Notes: a model not told the origin generated them from the sequence alone. Positions 23,117 to 34,950 are shown, counted from the first letter of the stretch. The stretch is 64,000 nucleotides of DNA from Periplaneta americana (GCF_040183065.1 NC_091125.1:126773621-126837620); one strand, 5' to 3'. A program made the numbers and translations.

Positions 23117-25801
23117 TTTTATTTTCGCTGGCAGAGTTAAGGCCATAAGGCCTTCTCTTCCACTCAACCAGCCTTAATCAATACAATACATAAATTTAAA
23201 TTACAAATATTTTCACTACACTTAAAAGGTTCTCCAGCAATAATCTTCACTACACATTTATTTAAATTTAGATAAATCTATAAGGTAAAGTAGTAACTTA
23301 ATTTATGAGCTAATTTAATTCAATGAATTATAATTAATTTAATATTTGAGATAGCTAGGAAAATAATGAAAATTAATTTAATATAAGCTTACTAGGACTA
23401 TGTTACAGAGAGAATATATATATTTCTATTTCTATAATGAGAATATTAATGTAATTGCCATTAGAGGTTTTGTAAATTTATTTAGAGAAATTAAAGATAA
23501 TAATAATAATAAGAATGGACAGATGTTAGTTTCATTATAAGTAACAAATATTAATCAGCAATTCATCTGTTAAGTAAGAATTTATGTAATTTTGACCTAA
23601 ATGAAGCTATTGTCCAACAACCCCTTATATCACTCGGAAGCGAGTTCCAATTTCTAGCAACTGAAACTGTATAGGATGAAGAATATAAAGATGTCTTGTG
23701 GTAGGGTATAATGAGTAAATTGTTATAATGAGATCTTGTACTTAGCTGATGATATGCGGATAAATTTTGAAAACGAGAAGCCAAATAGATTGGGGTAGCG
23801 GTGCGCAGAATTTGAAATAAGAGAACAAGAGAATGCAGGGCTCATCGATCGCTTAGCCTTAGCCAAGACAGAGTTTGGAAAGACGGGGAAATATGATTAT
23901 ACTTACGAATATTACAAATATAACGGACGCACGCATTATGCACACGTTGTAGCCTGTTGCTCAAATTTGCATTTAGGTTACTTAATATAATATCGCAGTA
24001 GTCAAAGTGTGGCATCACGAGTGTTTGTACAAGGATTAATTTTAATTTATCAGGAAGAAAGTTCTTCAGTCGCTTTAATGAGTGAATAATGGAAAATATT
24101 TTTTTGGAAGTGTAATTCACTTGTTCATTCCATTCCAGGTGACAATCCATATAAATACCAAGGTTCTTCACAGTCGTACTGTATGGAATAGTAGTATTAT
24201 TTACAATTATCGGTGGCAAATTTTGTTTGTCACACTTCGATCTTTGATGTTGTATTAAGATTGCCTGCGATTTACTTGCATTTAAATTAAGTCCGTGCGT
24301 TTTCGACCATATGGATATAGAATTCAAGTCATCATTAACTTTAGTTATGGCGTCATTTATGTAATCGAGGAAAAAAATGTTTAATATTTCCAAAGTGTTA
24401 CTGCTGAAGTTGCACCTAACCCCTTAATTCCATTTATTTTCGATAGGTTTTTACGTTTTTTTATAAGAATAAATGATACATGATCGATGCATCGAGATAA
24501 ACTTTACCTTTAAGATTACTTTATATTCCACTGTATTGGGCACTAACATCCTCGAACTGATTTGAAGACAGAATTTGATCTGAAGATGGCTTTGTATCTC
24601 TTACAGGTATAATATAGTCTGATCCGTTAGGGAATACATAAATTAAAATCGCTATAGAAATTATATCAAAAGAGATATTAAAGTTATTTTAGTTGCAATA
24701 TGAAGTTCAAACACGGGAGTTTTGTATCATTGTTTTTAGAAACAAAACAATCAGATGGTCACTTAGCAACAACTAAATAAACAAAAGACCGTTTAAAGGC
24801 AACTAGCTACCGACATCTGTATTGCTGTTTGCAAATTTGAAAGTGTAACAAAAGTCAAAGTTATTTTAACCACGAGTATGATGTCCGCAGAGCTACGAAA
24901 TACAAATTCATGAGGTTATGGTACCGCATATCTGAAGAAAGTGGATCTTCAACATGCCAAATACTGATCTTGTTTGCACTGATAATATGATATCAAGTTC
25001 CAATAAGAAATCTTGGACGACTCTCCGTAGAGATAGCTATGTCATACACAAATTGATAACATCACCTGGAACTTTACCTCTACCGCATGCAACGTGTTCA
25101 GGCATTATACGTTGTAGATCTCCAAAAAAGGATCACATTGTTTGTTTTTCACGCCACAGCTGCAAGAAGAAAACAACATGGGTATGGTATTCGAGGGGAC
25201 GGCTGAAGAAAAGAGGTCGTCAATAACATTCGACATCAAATTAGTGAGGTCATGGTGGTCAATTACATAGCATCCAAATTCTCCACAGTTGACGCCATCC
25301 GAATGATGATGACTATTCACGGCGATCCATGAATATTGATGATTTCAAAGCAAAGATTATCCTTGTTCCTGAAAAAGCTTCCTACCCCTGAGATGTTACA
25401 CATGGGAGGAATAAGACGATATAAATTTAGTTGTGTAAGCAATGGTGGCAAATCGAGTTATAATGTGGGAAAAACCGCCATCTCTCTAGAATATACTTAT
25501 ACCTCCCTGAAAAACATGGAGCAGCAGTTCTGATGTTACAGTTTTTTTATTTTATGTGTTCCGAAAAGAATCAACCTGTATTTTTAAAGAATAAACTTAA
25601 ATTGTAAACCAAATATTTCTAATCTTGAACTTAGTAAATCATTTTATTTTACAGTGCTTTTGTATTTCCTGATGTCATGTTTGGGTCTAAATATCCACGC
25701 TCAATTGAAGGATGACAGCGAGAACGATACTACGGAAGAAGACAGCATATATGGTAATAAACGTATTAAAATAAATTGTGTAATATATTCATAGTATGGT
25801 A

Positions 25802-25855
<54 letters not shown>

Positions 25856-26757
25856 ATTCTTCTTTTCACTCAGGGTTACCATTGTGCCTTTCCTGTGCTT
25901 ATCCGACAATATCTTAATGTGTGGTCTAAAGCCACGCTAGCCTCGTGACCAGAGAATATGTTTACTTGTAAATAATGTTTCCTAATGTTCGAAATTCTCA
26001 CTCGAGTGAGAAGAATCTACTGATGAGTCCAGTAATTTATGCTTATAATAATAACAATAATATTTATATCCCCGCCCTTACCGAGGAGTACAGTAAAAGT
26101 TCCAATTTGGCTTGGTCTAATACCTGGTTAGGTTCTTTCCCCCCCCCCCCCGCCAAGGTTTCTCTCAATTGTAAACAGTGTTAGATAATCCAAAAGTAGC
26201 GAACAGAGTGCTGCATTGGAGTTAAATCGTTCGCTTGAACTTGGTCGAGTGTCGCACCCTCGAGTGAGATACGATCGTTCATGATACGCTCGTAATAAAT
26301 AGAAGCTCAGTACAAGGTCATCTCACCGACAAGTCTTATCTTGTATGGAAGGCGACAGGTAAGATACACATATGTTTTGCTCACATGGTAAAAATTAGGC
26401 TTTATTTTCTGCGTTTATGACAAACGTTTAATGGACAGTCAATGGAACGTACCAAAACAGGAACATGAAGTTATAAATAAAATAGTATGAAAAACTTCGA
26501 TATATAGTTATTATTGCTAATTAAAAATTATTCAATACTTGATTTACCACATATATAATATGATAGGTCCATACATAGTGTTCCGCCTATATATTGCGAC
26601 AATGTAGAAACGTTTTACAAAATATTATTGATAGGCCTATAGCAGTAGATTAATAACAATATTAGTACAGAAATAACGTCACAGAAAATATAATAAAACG
26701 AATAATCTTGCTGCGCAACTGTTACAGACGCAAAGATTGATACACTAATTATTAGAG

Positions 26758-26792
<35 letters not shown>

Positions 26793-29700
26793 TAGAAAAC
26801 TTGATACAGTTCTTGCATTATCGTGATTGTGTTCTCCGTTTATAATAATTACATTTACATCCAATAACATCTACCAGATGTGGCAAAAAGAAAATCACTC
26901 CTATGTGGAGAAAAAAAAAACCATTTACCTACAACATTTATATTTCATTTTAAAGCAAGTTTTGTAGTTGTACTATGGAAAGGTTAGTTAAACACTGCAA
27001 AGTTTTGAAATGATAAACATCTATGTTGTTACTACACAGTTCATCACTGTAACAAGAACGAATGTCTAAAGCTCGGCTTATACTGTTCGAGGATTTATCG
27101 CTCATGACAATTTTACCTATCATGCATGTGCGCTACCTATCGGATTATGCTATGAACTACTTGGCGCTCGAGCGAAAACGTCCGATGCAGACCTCTGGTA
27201 GCGAATATCGGAATCATTTCCCCAATTATCACCTTGCAGTCACCAACCACATCAACGCCAGATAACAAAACATTTGATGCAGTAGGCCTGTACTTAAATT
27301 ACGTATTTAGAAAGACATATAATCAGCATTATCATCATTATCATCTTCCTAACAGGTGGTAGTCCTAGAAGGACTATTCTGGTCTACAAAAGTTTTCCTG
27401 CCATCTCTTCACAGAGCGACAAAGTGATCTATTCCCTGTTGGTCTATAGTTTAAGATCGCTCGAGGAATCCTTGTTCTAGGCATACGATTGACATGTTGG
27501 AGCCATTAATATTAGAGGAGAAAAATTCGCTCCGGCGCCGGGGATCGAACCCGGGACTTTGGTTCTACATACCAAGCGCTCTCACCATTGAGCTACACCG
27601 AAGTCCAATCCACAGCACCGGATCGAACTCCTCTCCTCCAGTGTTTTTTTTTTCCTTTGTAGCCTGACTCCAAGTTGGGCATATATGTTGACATTTTATT
27701 AAGTCAACTGTCATTATACAAGGAGCGCACTCAATTGAGTCACTTAGTAGCCGGGATTCCACAATAATGTGCACAGTAATCTGTAAAGAAATATTTTTCT
27801 CCTCTAATATTAATTGTTACCATAACAGATATATTCTGTAGGACCAAAAAATTATAATCTTTATTAAAATGGAATATTCTACTTTAAAGAAAGAAGCTAT
27901 GATTGAAGAAGAATAAAGATTTTCTCTTCATCTACAATGAAATATATAACATTCATTACAGATAATATTAAAATGGATGTTGGAATTGTAATAAATTTAC
28001 AATACTGTTATTGTTTAGTCAACTGTTACTTATTGTTTAGAGGTTTGAACCTCGTAACACCAATAAGGTATCACTCATGAGGCAACTAGGCCAGGAGATA
28101 ATGGGATAAGGTGGCTAGTTCCTTTCCCCCTCCAATGCATGCATCGCCGATTAGTTACATATTCCACTATGAGACTTCAGATTTACAATAGGCCTACTAG
28201 CAGACAGAAATAATAAATGAGAGAATACACAAGAAAAATGCGGAATATAAAACCACATTGGAAAAAGTGAATTTCCAGATAGATAAAATGAATGGTAATT
28301 TAAATAACCATAAGAAAGAATAGGAAGATGAGAATAATAATATAAAGAATAAGCTAGTAAAGGGAGAAAAGATATGAAGTGAAAGATGGACATTGGTACC
28401 GAGTATTAGGAAAATAATGAAAAGGACAAGGGAGAATTAGAAGAGGAGAACAAAAGAAAAACAAAGGTGTATATAAAAATAAATATAAAGACAAATTAAA
28501 TAAGAGTAAGATGGAGCGAGCGAGAAATGTAAATAGAATGGAGAGTACTACTGTATTACAGTGGAAGTGAAGCCACTGAAAAAAACGACAAGAAGAGGAA
28601 ATAACAAGGAAAGAAATGATAAAAGAGCTCCTGTGGTATTTTTTTACTTGGTTATTTTACGGCGCTCTATCAACTACTTCAACTACTAGGTTATTTAGCG
28701 TCGATGGTATTGGTGATAACGAGATGAGGCCGAGAATTCGCCGTAGATTACCCGAATTTTGCCTTACTGTTGGAAAAACCTCGGAAAAAACCCAACCACG
28801 TAATGAGCCCAAGTATTACCCGTAAATTAGAGCATTAATCCCTTTACGCTTCTACAATGCTTTACAGTTAGGGGATACTCGGGTAGTATCGGACATCGGG
28901 TAGTATCGGACAGTGCGTTTCTTTCATCTACCACCATATGGTAGTACCTGAATGACATGGTTACGTTTCTCTATGAGACATCACAGAAACGTAACCAAGT
29001 CAATCAGGTACTATCATCGTGTGGTAGATGAAAGAAACTCACTGTCCGATATTACCCGATGTCCGATACTACCCGACTCTCCCCTACTTTCTATATCTAT
29101 GAATTTTTTTCAGATGATTTCGTCATAGATTCATCGGAATCAAAAGACCAACCTGAGTTCGTAACACCACTGTGAGTATTTGCTGTGTCGTTATTTGTTT
29201 AAAATAAATCAATTTCTATTACCATAATTACTGTATGATTATTGTATTGCTGATAATTTATTATATTCATAAAAAGTGATAAGGATTTATGAAATCCCTT
29301 GGATTTTGTGAAGCATCTTCATCAGGGATGTCAAACGCAAATCTCAAGTGGGCCAAATGATCTAAATGTAATGTTGTGTGGGTCCCAAAAAAAATCATAA
29401 TATTATGTAATGACTAAAGTGTTAGGGATTTATTTACAGAAATACATATTATTTGCTAGAGAGAGAAAAAACAACACAGTATCTTTTATTTCTTTCCTGT
29501 CACCAACCAACGTATAAGCTCAAAATCGCTAATCTGCTCAACATTTCATGTTTAATTTAGAAACACTGATTTCGGGCCTCATTTCATTTGTTTCCCCATA
29601 AAAACCTGGGGCCCCACTGATATGTCAGATGCCGCGAGTTTGACACGTGTGGTCTTCACTCCTGGTATGTAATTTTTAGGTTAGGCAACGATGAACTTAA

Positions 29701-32372
29701 GGATGAAGAAAATATACCCCAGGCGGGATGAATACATCCTTCCCAATAATAAAAAACCTTTGAGAATGACACAATGACACAATCAAAGGGGAGACGGGAG
29801 GAGAAATAATTAAATAGTACGCAATCGAACGCCCTTACAAGGGAATTTCAGGCCGTGAGGAAAAATCTGTGTGAGCTGCAAACGTGTTCATAACTTGGCT
29901 CTTTCCGTTTGTCACCGATTCATAAAAGGAAATTAAGAGAATTTTTATGGGGATTGGTCCAAAACATGGATCATATGCGGAGACAAAGAGGAAGGCGGAA
30001 AACTAGAAAAGATTGGAGAAAGCTGAGTTTGCAGTGAAAGACCTGCTCTTGGGCAGAACACTATGCATGAATGGTCGAAAATAGATCTAAAGTAAAAGAT
30101 CTCTCATGAGGGGAAGGAATGCTGCAAGTACGATTAGCAGCGTTGTTTAATAGCATGGTAGGGTCGCCGATGATGTTAAAAGCCTAGACGTAACTAGAGG
30201 TGAGAGGCGGGCGTCGTTATCCTCGCTAGACTAGGGGTCCAAGCTCTTGGACTAGACGAATGACGATCGAGTTAGTTCGTCCATAAGTAGCTACTAAAGG
30301 CGGTACGTGAAAAAAGAGGATGTGAAGGCTTTAATTAGGAAAATGCCGAGATATATGTCACAGAGTATGTAGGTACGTCGGCCAATTCTTTAAGAACTCA
30401 TCCCTTTGATTTAGCTCCTTATAAAAATCATAGCTGGATGAAATGTCTCAATTTAGGGGCTTAGTCAATTGAGTATTAAGTGAGTGACTATAATGAAATA
30501 TGTCCCGATCGACCCTAAGGGCATAATGTGGGGGAAGGGTATGGTATTCCAACCAAGGCAGAAAAATAGAATGTGTTTTCCTGGTTTAGAGAGTGGTTAT
30601 GATGAGGTACGACTTTATGGAGTTATTACAATGATTCCAGTGCGGAGAAACAAAAGGTACGCAATCTCTTTGTAGGCAAATTTTGGGCTGTGAGCCTGTA
30701 TCATGTAGGCCACTTGCCTCGCTCAATTTTTCACCGATCAGGACAAGTAAAAGGAAGTTAAGAGTAACGCCAAAACATGGACGTGTGAGAAACATGAACC
30801 ATGAATGAATGTATGAATGAAAGATGAAATGAATGAATGAATGAATGAATGAATGAATGAACAAGCGATGAGCAGATGTGCAGATGAGCGGATGAACGAA
30901 TGAGCGGATAAGTAGATGTGCAGATGAACGGATGAGCGGATGAAGGAATGAGCGGATGAAGGAATGAGCGGATGAACGAATGAGCGGATAAGTAGATGTG
31001 CAGATGAACGGATGAGCGGATAAATAGATGTGCAGATGAACGGATTCGTTCGAATGAGCGGATAAGTAGATGTGCAGATGAACGGATGAACGAATGAGCG
31101 GAGAAGTAAATGTGCAGATGAACGGATGAGCGGATAAGTAGATGTGCAGATGAACGGATTCGTTCGAGTGAGCGGATAAGTAGATGTACGGATGAACGAA
31201 TGAGCGGATAAGTAGATGTGCAGATGAACGGATGAGCGGATGAACGAATGAGCGGATAAGTAGATGTGCAGAAGAACGGATGAAGGAATGAGCGGATGAA
31301 GGAATGAGCGGATGAGCGGATGAACGAATGAGCGGATAAGTAGATGTGCAGATGAACGGATGAGCGGATAAGTAGATGTGCAGATGAACGGATTCGTTCG
31401 AATGAGCGGATAAGTAGATGTGCAGATGAACGGATGAACGAATGAGCGGATAAGTAGATGTGCAGATGAACGGATGAGGGGATGAACGAATGAGCGGATA
31501 GTAGATGTGCAGATGAACGGATGAGCGGATGAACGAATGAGCGGATAAGTAGATGTGCAGATGAACGGATGAGCGGATGAACGAATGAGCGGTAAGTAGA
31601 TGTGCAGATGAACGGATGAGCGGATGAACGAATGAGCGGATAAGTAGATGTGCAGATGAACGGATGAACGAATGAGCGGATAAGTAGATGTGCAGATGAA
31701 CGGATGAACGAATGAGTGGATAAGTAGATGTGCAGATGAACGGATGAACGAATGAGCGGATAAGTAGATGTGCAGATGAACGCATGAACGAATGAGCGGA
31801 TAAGTAGATGTGCAGATGAACGGATGAACGGATGAGCGGATAAGTAGATGTGCAGATGAACGGATGAACGAATGAGCGGATAAGTAGATGTGCAGATGAA
31901 CGGATGAACGAATGAGCGGATAAGTAGATGTTCAGATGGACGGATGAACGAATGAGCGGATAAGTAGATGTGAAGATGGACGGATGAACGGATGAGCGGA
32001 TACGTAGATGTGCAGATGAACGGATGAACGGATGAGCGGATAAGTAGATATGCAGATATGCAGATGAACGGATGAGCGGATACGTAGATGTGCAGATGAA
32101 CGGATGAACGGATGAGCGGATAAGTAGATGTGCAGATGGATGGATGACCGGAAGAACGAATGAGCGGTAACTCGTCTCCACTGTTAATAAATGTTCACTT
32201 TATTATCTAATCTATTACTAAAATTTCCGGATATAATTTTATGAAATAATTTATATTTTCTGGAATTTATTATTATTTCCTTCTATTTTTATGTTACAGC
32301 TTAGCAAAATTACTTCGGACTCCGTTTTCAGATTATAAAGGAACTGTCCAAGAAGGAAATATCTTGAGTTGA
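22631..32372 (+). CDS. Secreted acidic peptide gene, copy 2 (complete, four exons)
   Basis: Exons 22631-22750 (ATG at 22732), 25655-25753, 29114-29171 and 32300-32372. Every junction is AG|...|GT, and the coding lengths 19, 99, 58 and 73 join to 82 codons plus TGA. Residues 1-22 start MNNTSLVLLYFLMSCLGL and end NIHA, a good signal peptide with cleavage before QLKDDS. The middle, DDSENDTTEEDSIYDDFV then IDSSESKDQPEFVTP, is strongly acidic. The C-terminus reads LLAKLLRTPFSDYKG, then TVQEGNILS. It aligns exon by exon with copy 1: exon 2 has identical length, FVIDSSES is shared and exon 4 has diverged strongly. There are no cysteines after the leader. I do not know the family. Likely a small exported peptide or peptide precursor. 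A run of basic residues for processing is not evident. Alternatives: a recently dead copy or a lineage-specific orphan. Splice sites are inferred, not shown. Confidence 0.75.
23069..24372 (-). pseudogene. Jockey/CR1-like LINE, 3' half, one stop codon
   Basis: Minus strand from about 24372: DYINDAITKVNDDLNSISIW, LNASKSQAILIQ, VKNLGIYMDCHLEWNEQV, LPDKLKLILVQTLVMPHFDY and SWLRLSDR. A TGA follows (Arg CGA to TGA, near 23840), and the same frame continues ALHSLVLLFQILRTATPIYL to KLHKFLLNR and a stop at 23563. This is the region after the RT catalytic YADD. The 5' part is missing. The 3' UTR runs to a (ATT)n tail at 23070-23115. It lies in intron 1 of peptide gene copy 2, antisense. Confidence 0.85.
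23070..23115. repeat. (AAT)n microsatellite, LINE 3' tail
   Basis: Directly adjoins the end of the minus-strand LINE 3' UTR. Confidence 0.8.
25800..25853. repeat. (ATT)n microsatellite in intron 2 of copy 2
   Basis: Perfect trinucleotide run 47 bases after exon 2. Confidence 0.95.
26204..27197 (-). mobile_element. Non-autonomous hAT element, copy 2 (inverted)
   Basis: Reverse-oriented relative of 7578-8599. Perfect 8-bp target duplication GTAGCGAA at 26196-26203 and 27198-27205. Ends CAGAGTGCTGCATTGGAG and, reversed, CAGAGGTCTGCATCGGAC. It contains the homologous (ATT)n tract at 26755-26792. It lies in intron 2 of peptide gene copy 2, the same intron that the first copy occupies in gene copy 1, at an independent site. 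Confidence 0.9.
27505..27815 (-). mobile_element. tRNA-like SINE unit with inverted flanks
   Basis: Minus strand contains a tRNA-like head with B box gggttcgatcccc (27541-27553 region) and an A-box-like segment from agctcaatggtgagagcgc. Flanks attagaggagaaaaat (27511-27526) and atttttctcctctaat (27794-27809) are inverted, not direct. The same arrangement is seen at 48.44-48.89 kb. Confidence 0.6.
28643..28826 (-). mobile_element. SINE fragment without tRNA head
   Basis: ggttattttacggcgctctatcaac, given in short as ttattttacggcgc, and gttatttagcgtc match the 3' end of the tRNA SINE family in reverse. The tRNA-like part is absent or unrecognisable. Confidence 0.6.
28871..29094. mobile_element. 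Palindromic MITE adjoining exon 3 of copy 2
   Basis: Almost the whole 224 bp folds back. The arms begin GGGGATACTCGGGTAGTATC and, reversed, GGGGAGAGTCGGGTAGTATC, and continue through atctaccac and gtaacc. TA on each side. A second copy lies at 56451-56662. Its right end is 19 bases from the first base of exon 3 (29114), so the branch point of intron 2 is probably within the MITE or the short remaining stretch. Confidence 0.85.
29323..29651. mobile_element. Probable non-autonomous hAT element
   Basis: Ends CAGGGATGTCAAACGCAAAT and, reversed, CACACGTGTCAAACTCGCGG share TGTCAAAC, common in hAT ends. Flanks atcttcat and gtcttcac match at 6 of 8 positions. No coding region. The rest of 29660-30800 (intron 3) shows no clear feature. 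Confidence 0.55.
30815..32167. repeat. Minisatellite with 40-bp unit made of five 8-mers
   Basis: The dominant period is 40 bp, clearest at 31620-31980, built from related octamers (gatgaacg, gatgtgca, gataagta, aatgagcg). Variants drop or add octamers or carry gattcgttcgaa. The left edge (about 30829-30862) is a plain (GAAT)n run, probably the seed. About 30 units lie in intron 3 of peptide gene copy 2, ending about 130 bases before exon 4. The minus strand is open for 531 codons only because the unit lacks stops in all three frames. Confidence 0.95.
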
Positions 32373-32542
32373 CAACTTCAACAATAGCTTCCTGAACCAC
32401 TGATAGTAAAAGTAGGCCTATACATATAGAAAAAGCAAAAGCAAGAATTTTGCAAACTTTACAATACTGAAGATGCAATGAAGAAACTAATAGTGTTTGT
32501 GTATAAATTCTAAGAACACTTTAAAATGTAATCAGAGAAGAC

Positions 32543-32548
32543 AATAAA
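32543..32548 (+). terminator. Polyadenylation signal of peptide gene copy 2
   Basis: AATAAA about 170 bases after the stop codon in acaataaaattgc, similar in placement to copy 1. From here to 33385 I see spacer only. Confidence 0.6.
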
Positions 32549-32740
32549 ATTGCACTCGTTTATTATATAAATGCATATTTGATCGTTTTTTTTTTTTTCA
32601 TTTTTATGCCCTTTAAATAATTTAATGTCCACTTGTCCAATTTTAAGTACCTAGCCTATGTTTTTCCCTAGTTATGAAGACCAAATGTGCAAACTTTGAT
32701 ACGTATCGGCCAAAGAGTATCGAGTTTTAGAGGCACACTC

Positions 32741-32748
32741 ACGCACGC

Positions 32749-32783
<35 letters not shown>
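32741..32783. repeat. (CACG)n and (CT)n microsatellites
   Basis: cacgcacgcacgcg passes into about sixteen CT units. Confidence 0.9.
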
Positions 32784-32784
<1 letters not shown>

Positions 32785-33385
32785 ACTTTTACATATTACT
32801 ACTAGATAGTGGCATGATTAAATCTTTCAGTTCATTATTTTCTCTTGTGTTATAGTCCGGGAAAATTGCAGAAGAACCCATTTGCAAATTATCTATCAGG
32901 AGTTCACGGTTGGATAGAATCTCCAATTGCAAATGCACCTTGGAAGCAACAGAAATATGCGAAAACTGCAATTTATTATGACCTAAACTCACTCGAAAAT
33001 TGAAATTCTAAGAGAGGAGTGAATAAGTTGTAAGTTTTGTAATACTGAGAATTTAACATTAAAATAATGACAAAATATAAATAATTTAAATGTTATATTA
33101 TATTCCAAAACATGTATGCAACAATTAACACAAAACTTGAAAATAAAGACTGAAAAATTCACACATTTGTGTATTTCTTTTAATATTCAGACACTTAGTT
33201 CAAACAATCTTAGTAGTGTTTCCCAATACAAGGAACTTCCTGCCTTACATGCAAAGTTATTAAGAACTCTTAGGTAGTAGCTTTATTGCTTATCTATGAC
33301 ACTACCAGCTTCTTCACACAAACATCATATTGGGAATAAGAAAGTGAAAATATGACGTAAATGGTCGAATTTCCACTATATTTCC

Positions 33386-33471
33386 TATGTATGCATGTAT
33401 GTATGTATGTATGTATGTATGTATGTATGTATGTATGTATGTATGTATGTATGTATGTATGTATGTATGTA
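33386..33471. repeat. (ATGT)n microsatellite, left part
   Basis: Tetranucleotide run that resumes at 34529-34550 on the other side of the TIR element, so one microsatellite was split by an insertion. Confidence 0.9.
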
Positions 33472-34528
33472 CAGGGACATCATTTTATTTTTACTAACAT
33501 TTATGATATTAACCTGGCTATACTTTTGGATCAACGGTTGCTAACCCCTTCCACAACTGGAGTTCGATGGCGTAATCACTTTACTAGGTATAGGAGGGAA
33601 GAAAAGTAGTTCATCCATTTACGTAAACTATAAAATATCACGCTTTTGAGTTTCATAATTTTCATTAGGTTATTGTTTAATCAGAATACAGTACAGTATT
33701 AACAATGAGTGTTTTTACTCACGATCTGAGGTCCATACGGACGTATTCATTATGCAGTGTATATTATACTGTCTGCAGCACATTAGCGTACACTATAGAG
33801 AATGAAGTTAAATTGAAAAATAATCATAACATGGATACTTAAACACATTTTTCAAAATGGTGGCCGTTCATTTCGATACAGGCTTCAGTTCTAATGTGTG
33901 TAATTCCAATTACCAGTTTCGTCCTTCGCACTAGTAACTCATGTTGAAAAAATTCTGTACCTACTCTGTAAAAGATTACCTTACATTCTGTAAATTCAAT
34001 CTTCACTTCTGCTCGGTCCGAAAAGATAAAATTACTCAGACATGCTATCTACTGTCCGTCCAAGTGGTTATGTCGCAGGATCGTAGAAAGGAGGGAAATC
34101 ACGTGACAGTTAATTATTAACAAGGCCCTTTTATTTAAGTTATTATAAACAGTTGTATGGGTATAATATTACGTAGATGTCTAATTCTTAACAGAAATTA
34201 ATGTTCTCAGAAAAGAGCTAAGGCAGCCCAGCCACTAGCCTTTACAGAGGGGCGAATAGAAGCTGGTGGGGAAAACCGGAATGCGACGTAGGCAAATGGA
34301 CGACAGTACCTGTGCAAAAATGATGCAATATTGAAAGCTCTTTCGTCATTGGAAAACGCGAACATATTTTTGGAACGTACTATGACGGTAAGGCTACTAT
34401 GACTGCATATGCGGTTTTGGATCTGTGTGGAGGACGGTTGAACTTCATTAGTAGAAGAGGTGGGAGTGAAGTACATTCAAAAACTCAGGTACAATAAAAA
34501 TTGAAGTAAAAATAAAATGATGTCCCTG
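33472..34528. mobile_element. TIR element with TA duplication inside an ATGT microsatellite
   Basis: 24-bp perfect inverted ends starting CAGGGACATCATTTTATTTT. TA on each side within the tatgtatgta repeat. Length 1057 bp. CAGGG ends, TA target and length suggest the Tc1/mariner/pogo superfamily. No transposase motif recognised: open frames at 34207-34476 have no domain I can name. Confidence 0.8.
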
Positions 34529-34552
34529 TATGTATGTATGTATGTATGTAAT

Positions 34553-34554
<2 letters not shown>

Positions 34555-34583
<29 letters not shown>

Positions 34584-34603
34584 TTAATATTATTATTATT
34601 ATT
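34555..34603. repeat. (AAT)n/(ATT)n self-complementary tract
   Basis: AAT units switch to ATT units at about 34580, so the tract forms an inverted repeat. Confidence 0.85.
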
Positions 34604-34950
34604 ATATAATCATGATTCCTCGTCCGTGCAAGTGACTTTGGGGCTGAGAGAAAGTGTCTATGGGACCTCCAAGCCTGTTGACCATTCGTCTCACTCGGAT
34701 TTTCGCCGTTCCGTTTGATGGCACTTAAGACAATTCTGGGAGGAAAAAGTCTAAAATGAACGTAATCTAATAAATACAGAGTAATGTTATAAGAGAATGA
34801 ATGAATGAAAGGAGGAACGCATGAGACACGAAGAGTAATTATCATTAAAAAGTACACGAGATAATCGCGTTCTTACAAGCATTTTTGGGACTGACAGGAG
34901 TGTAGCTAGATTGAATTATAAACGTAGGCAGAGTAATTATCTTATGCTTA

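Noticed and set aside
27540..27605. tRNA gene on the minus strand
   Set aside because: Looks like a tRNA head (agctcaatggtgagagcgc ... gggttcgatcccc) but is flanked by SINE-type sequence and inverted arms. A tRNAscan-SE run would decide.
30815..32167. CRISPR-like array
   Set aside because: Repeats are contiguous with no unique spacers, and the genome is eukaryotic.
30586..32181. 531-codon minus-strand open frame (repeats of HLHIYLSAHSFIRSS)
   Set aside because: It is the translation of the 40-bp minisatellite, open in all three frames because the unit lacks stops. No start context, and it lies inside an intron.
33361..33609. Open frame with MYVCMYVCMYVC repeats
   Set aside because: Translation of the (ATGT)n microsatellite.
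34207..34857. Two adjoining minus-strand open frames
   Set aside because: No recognisable domain; one spans a trinucleotide microsatellite and both cross the end region of a TIR element.
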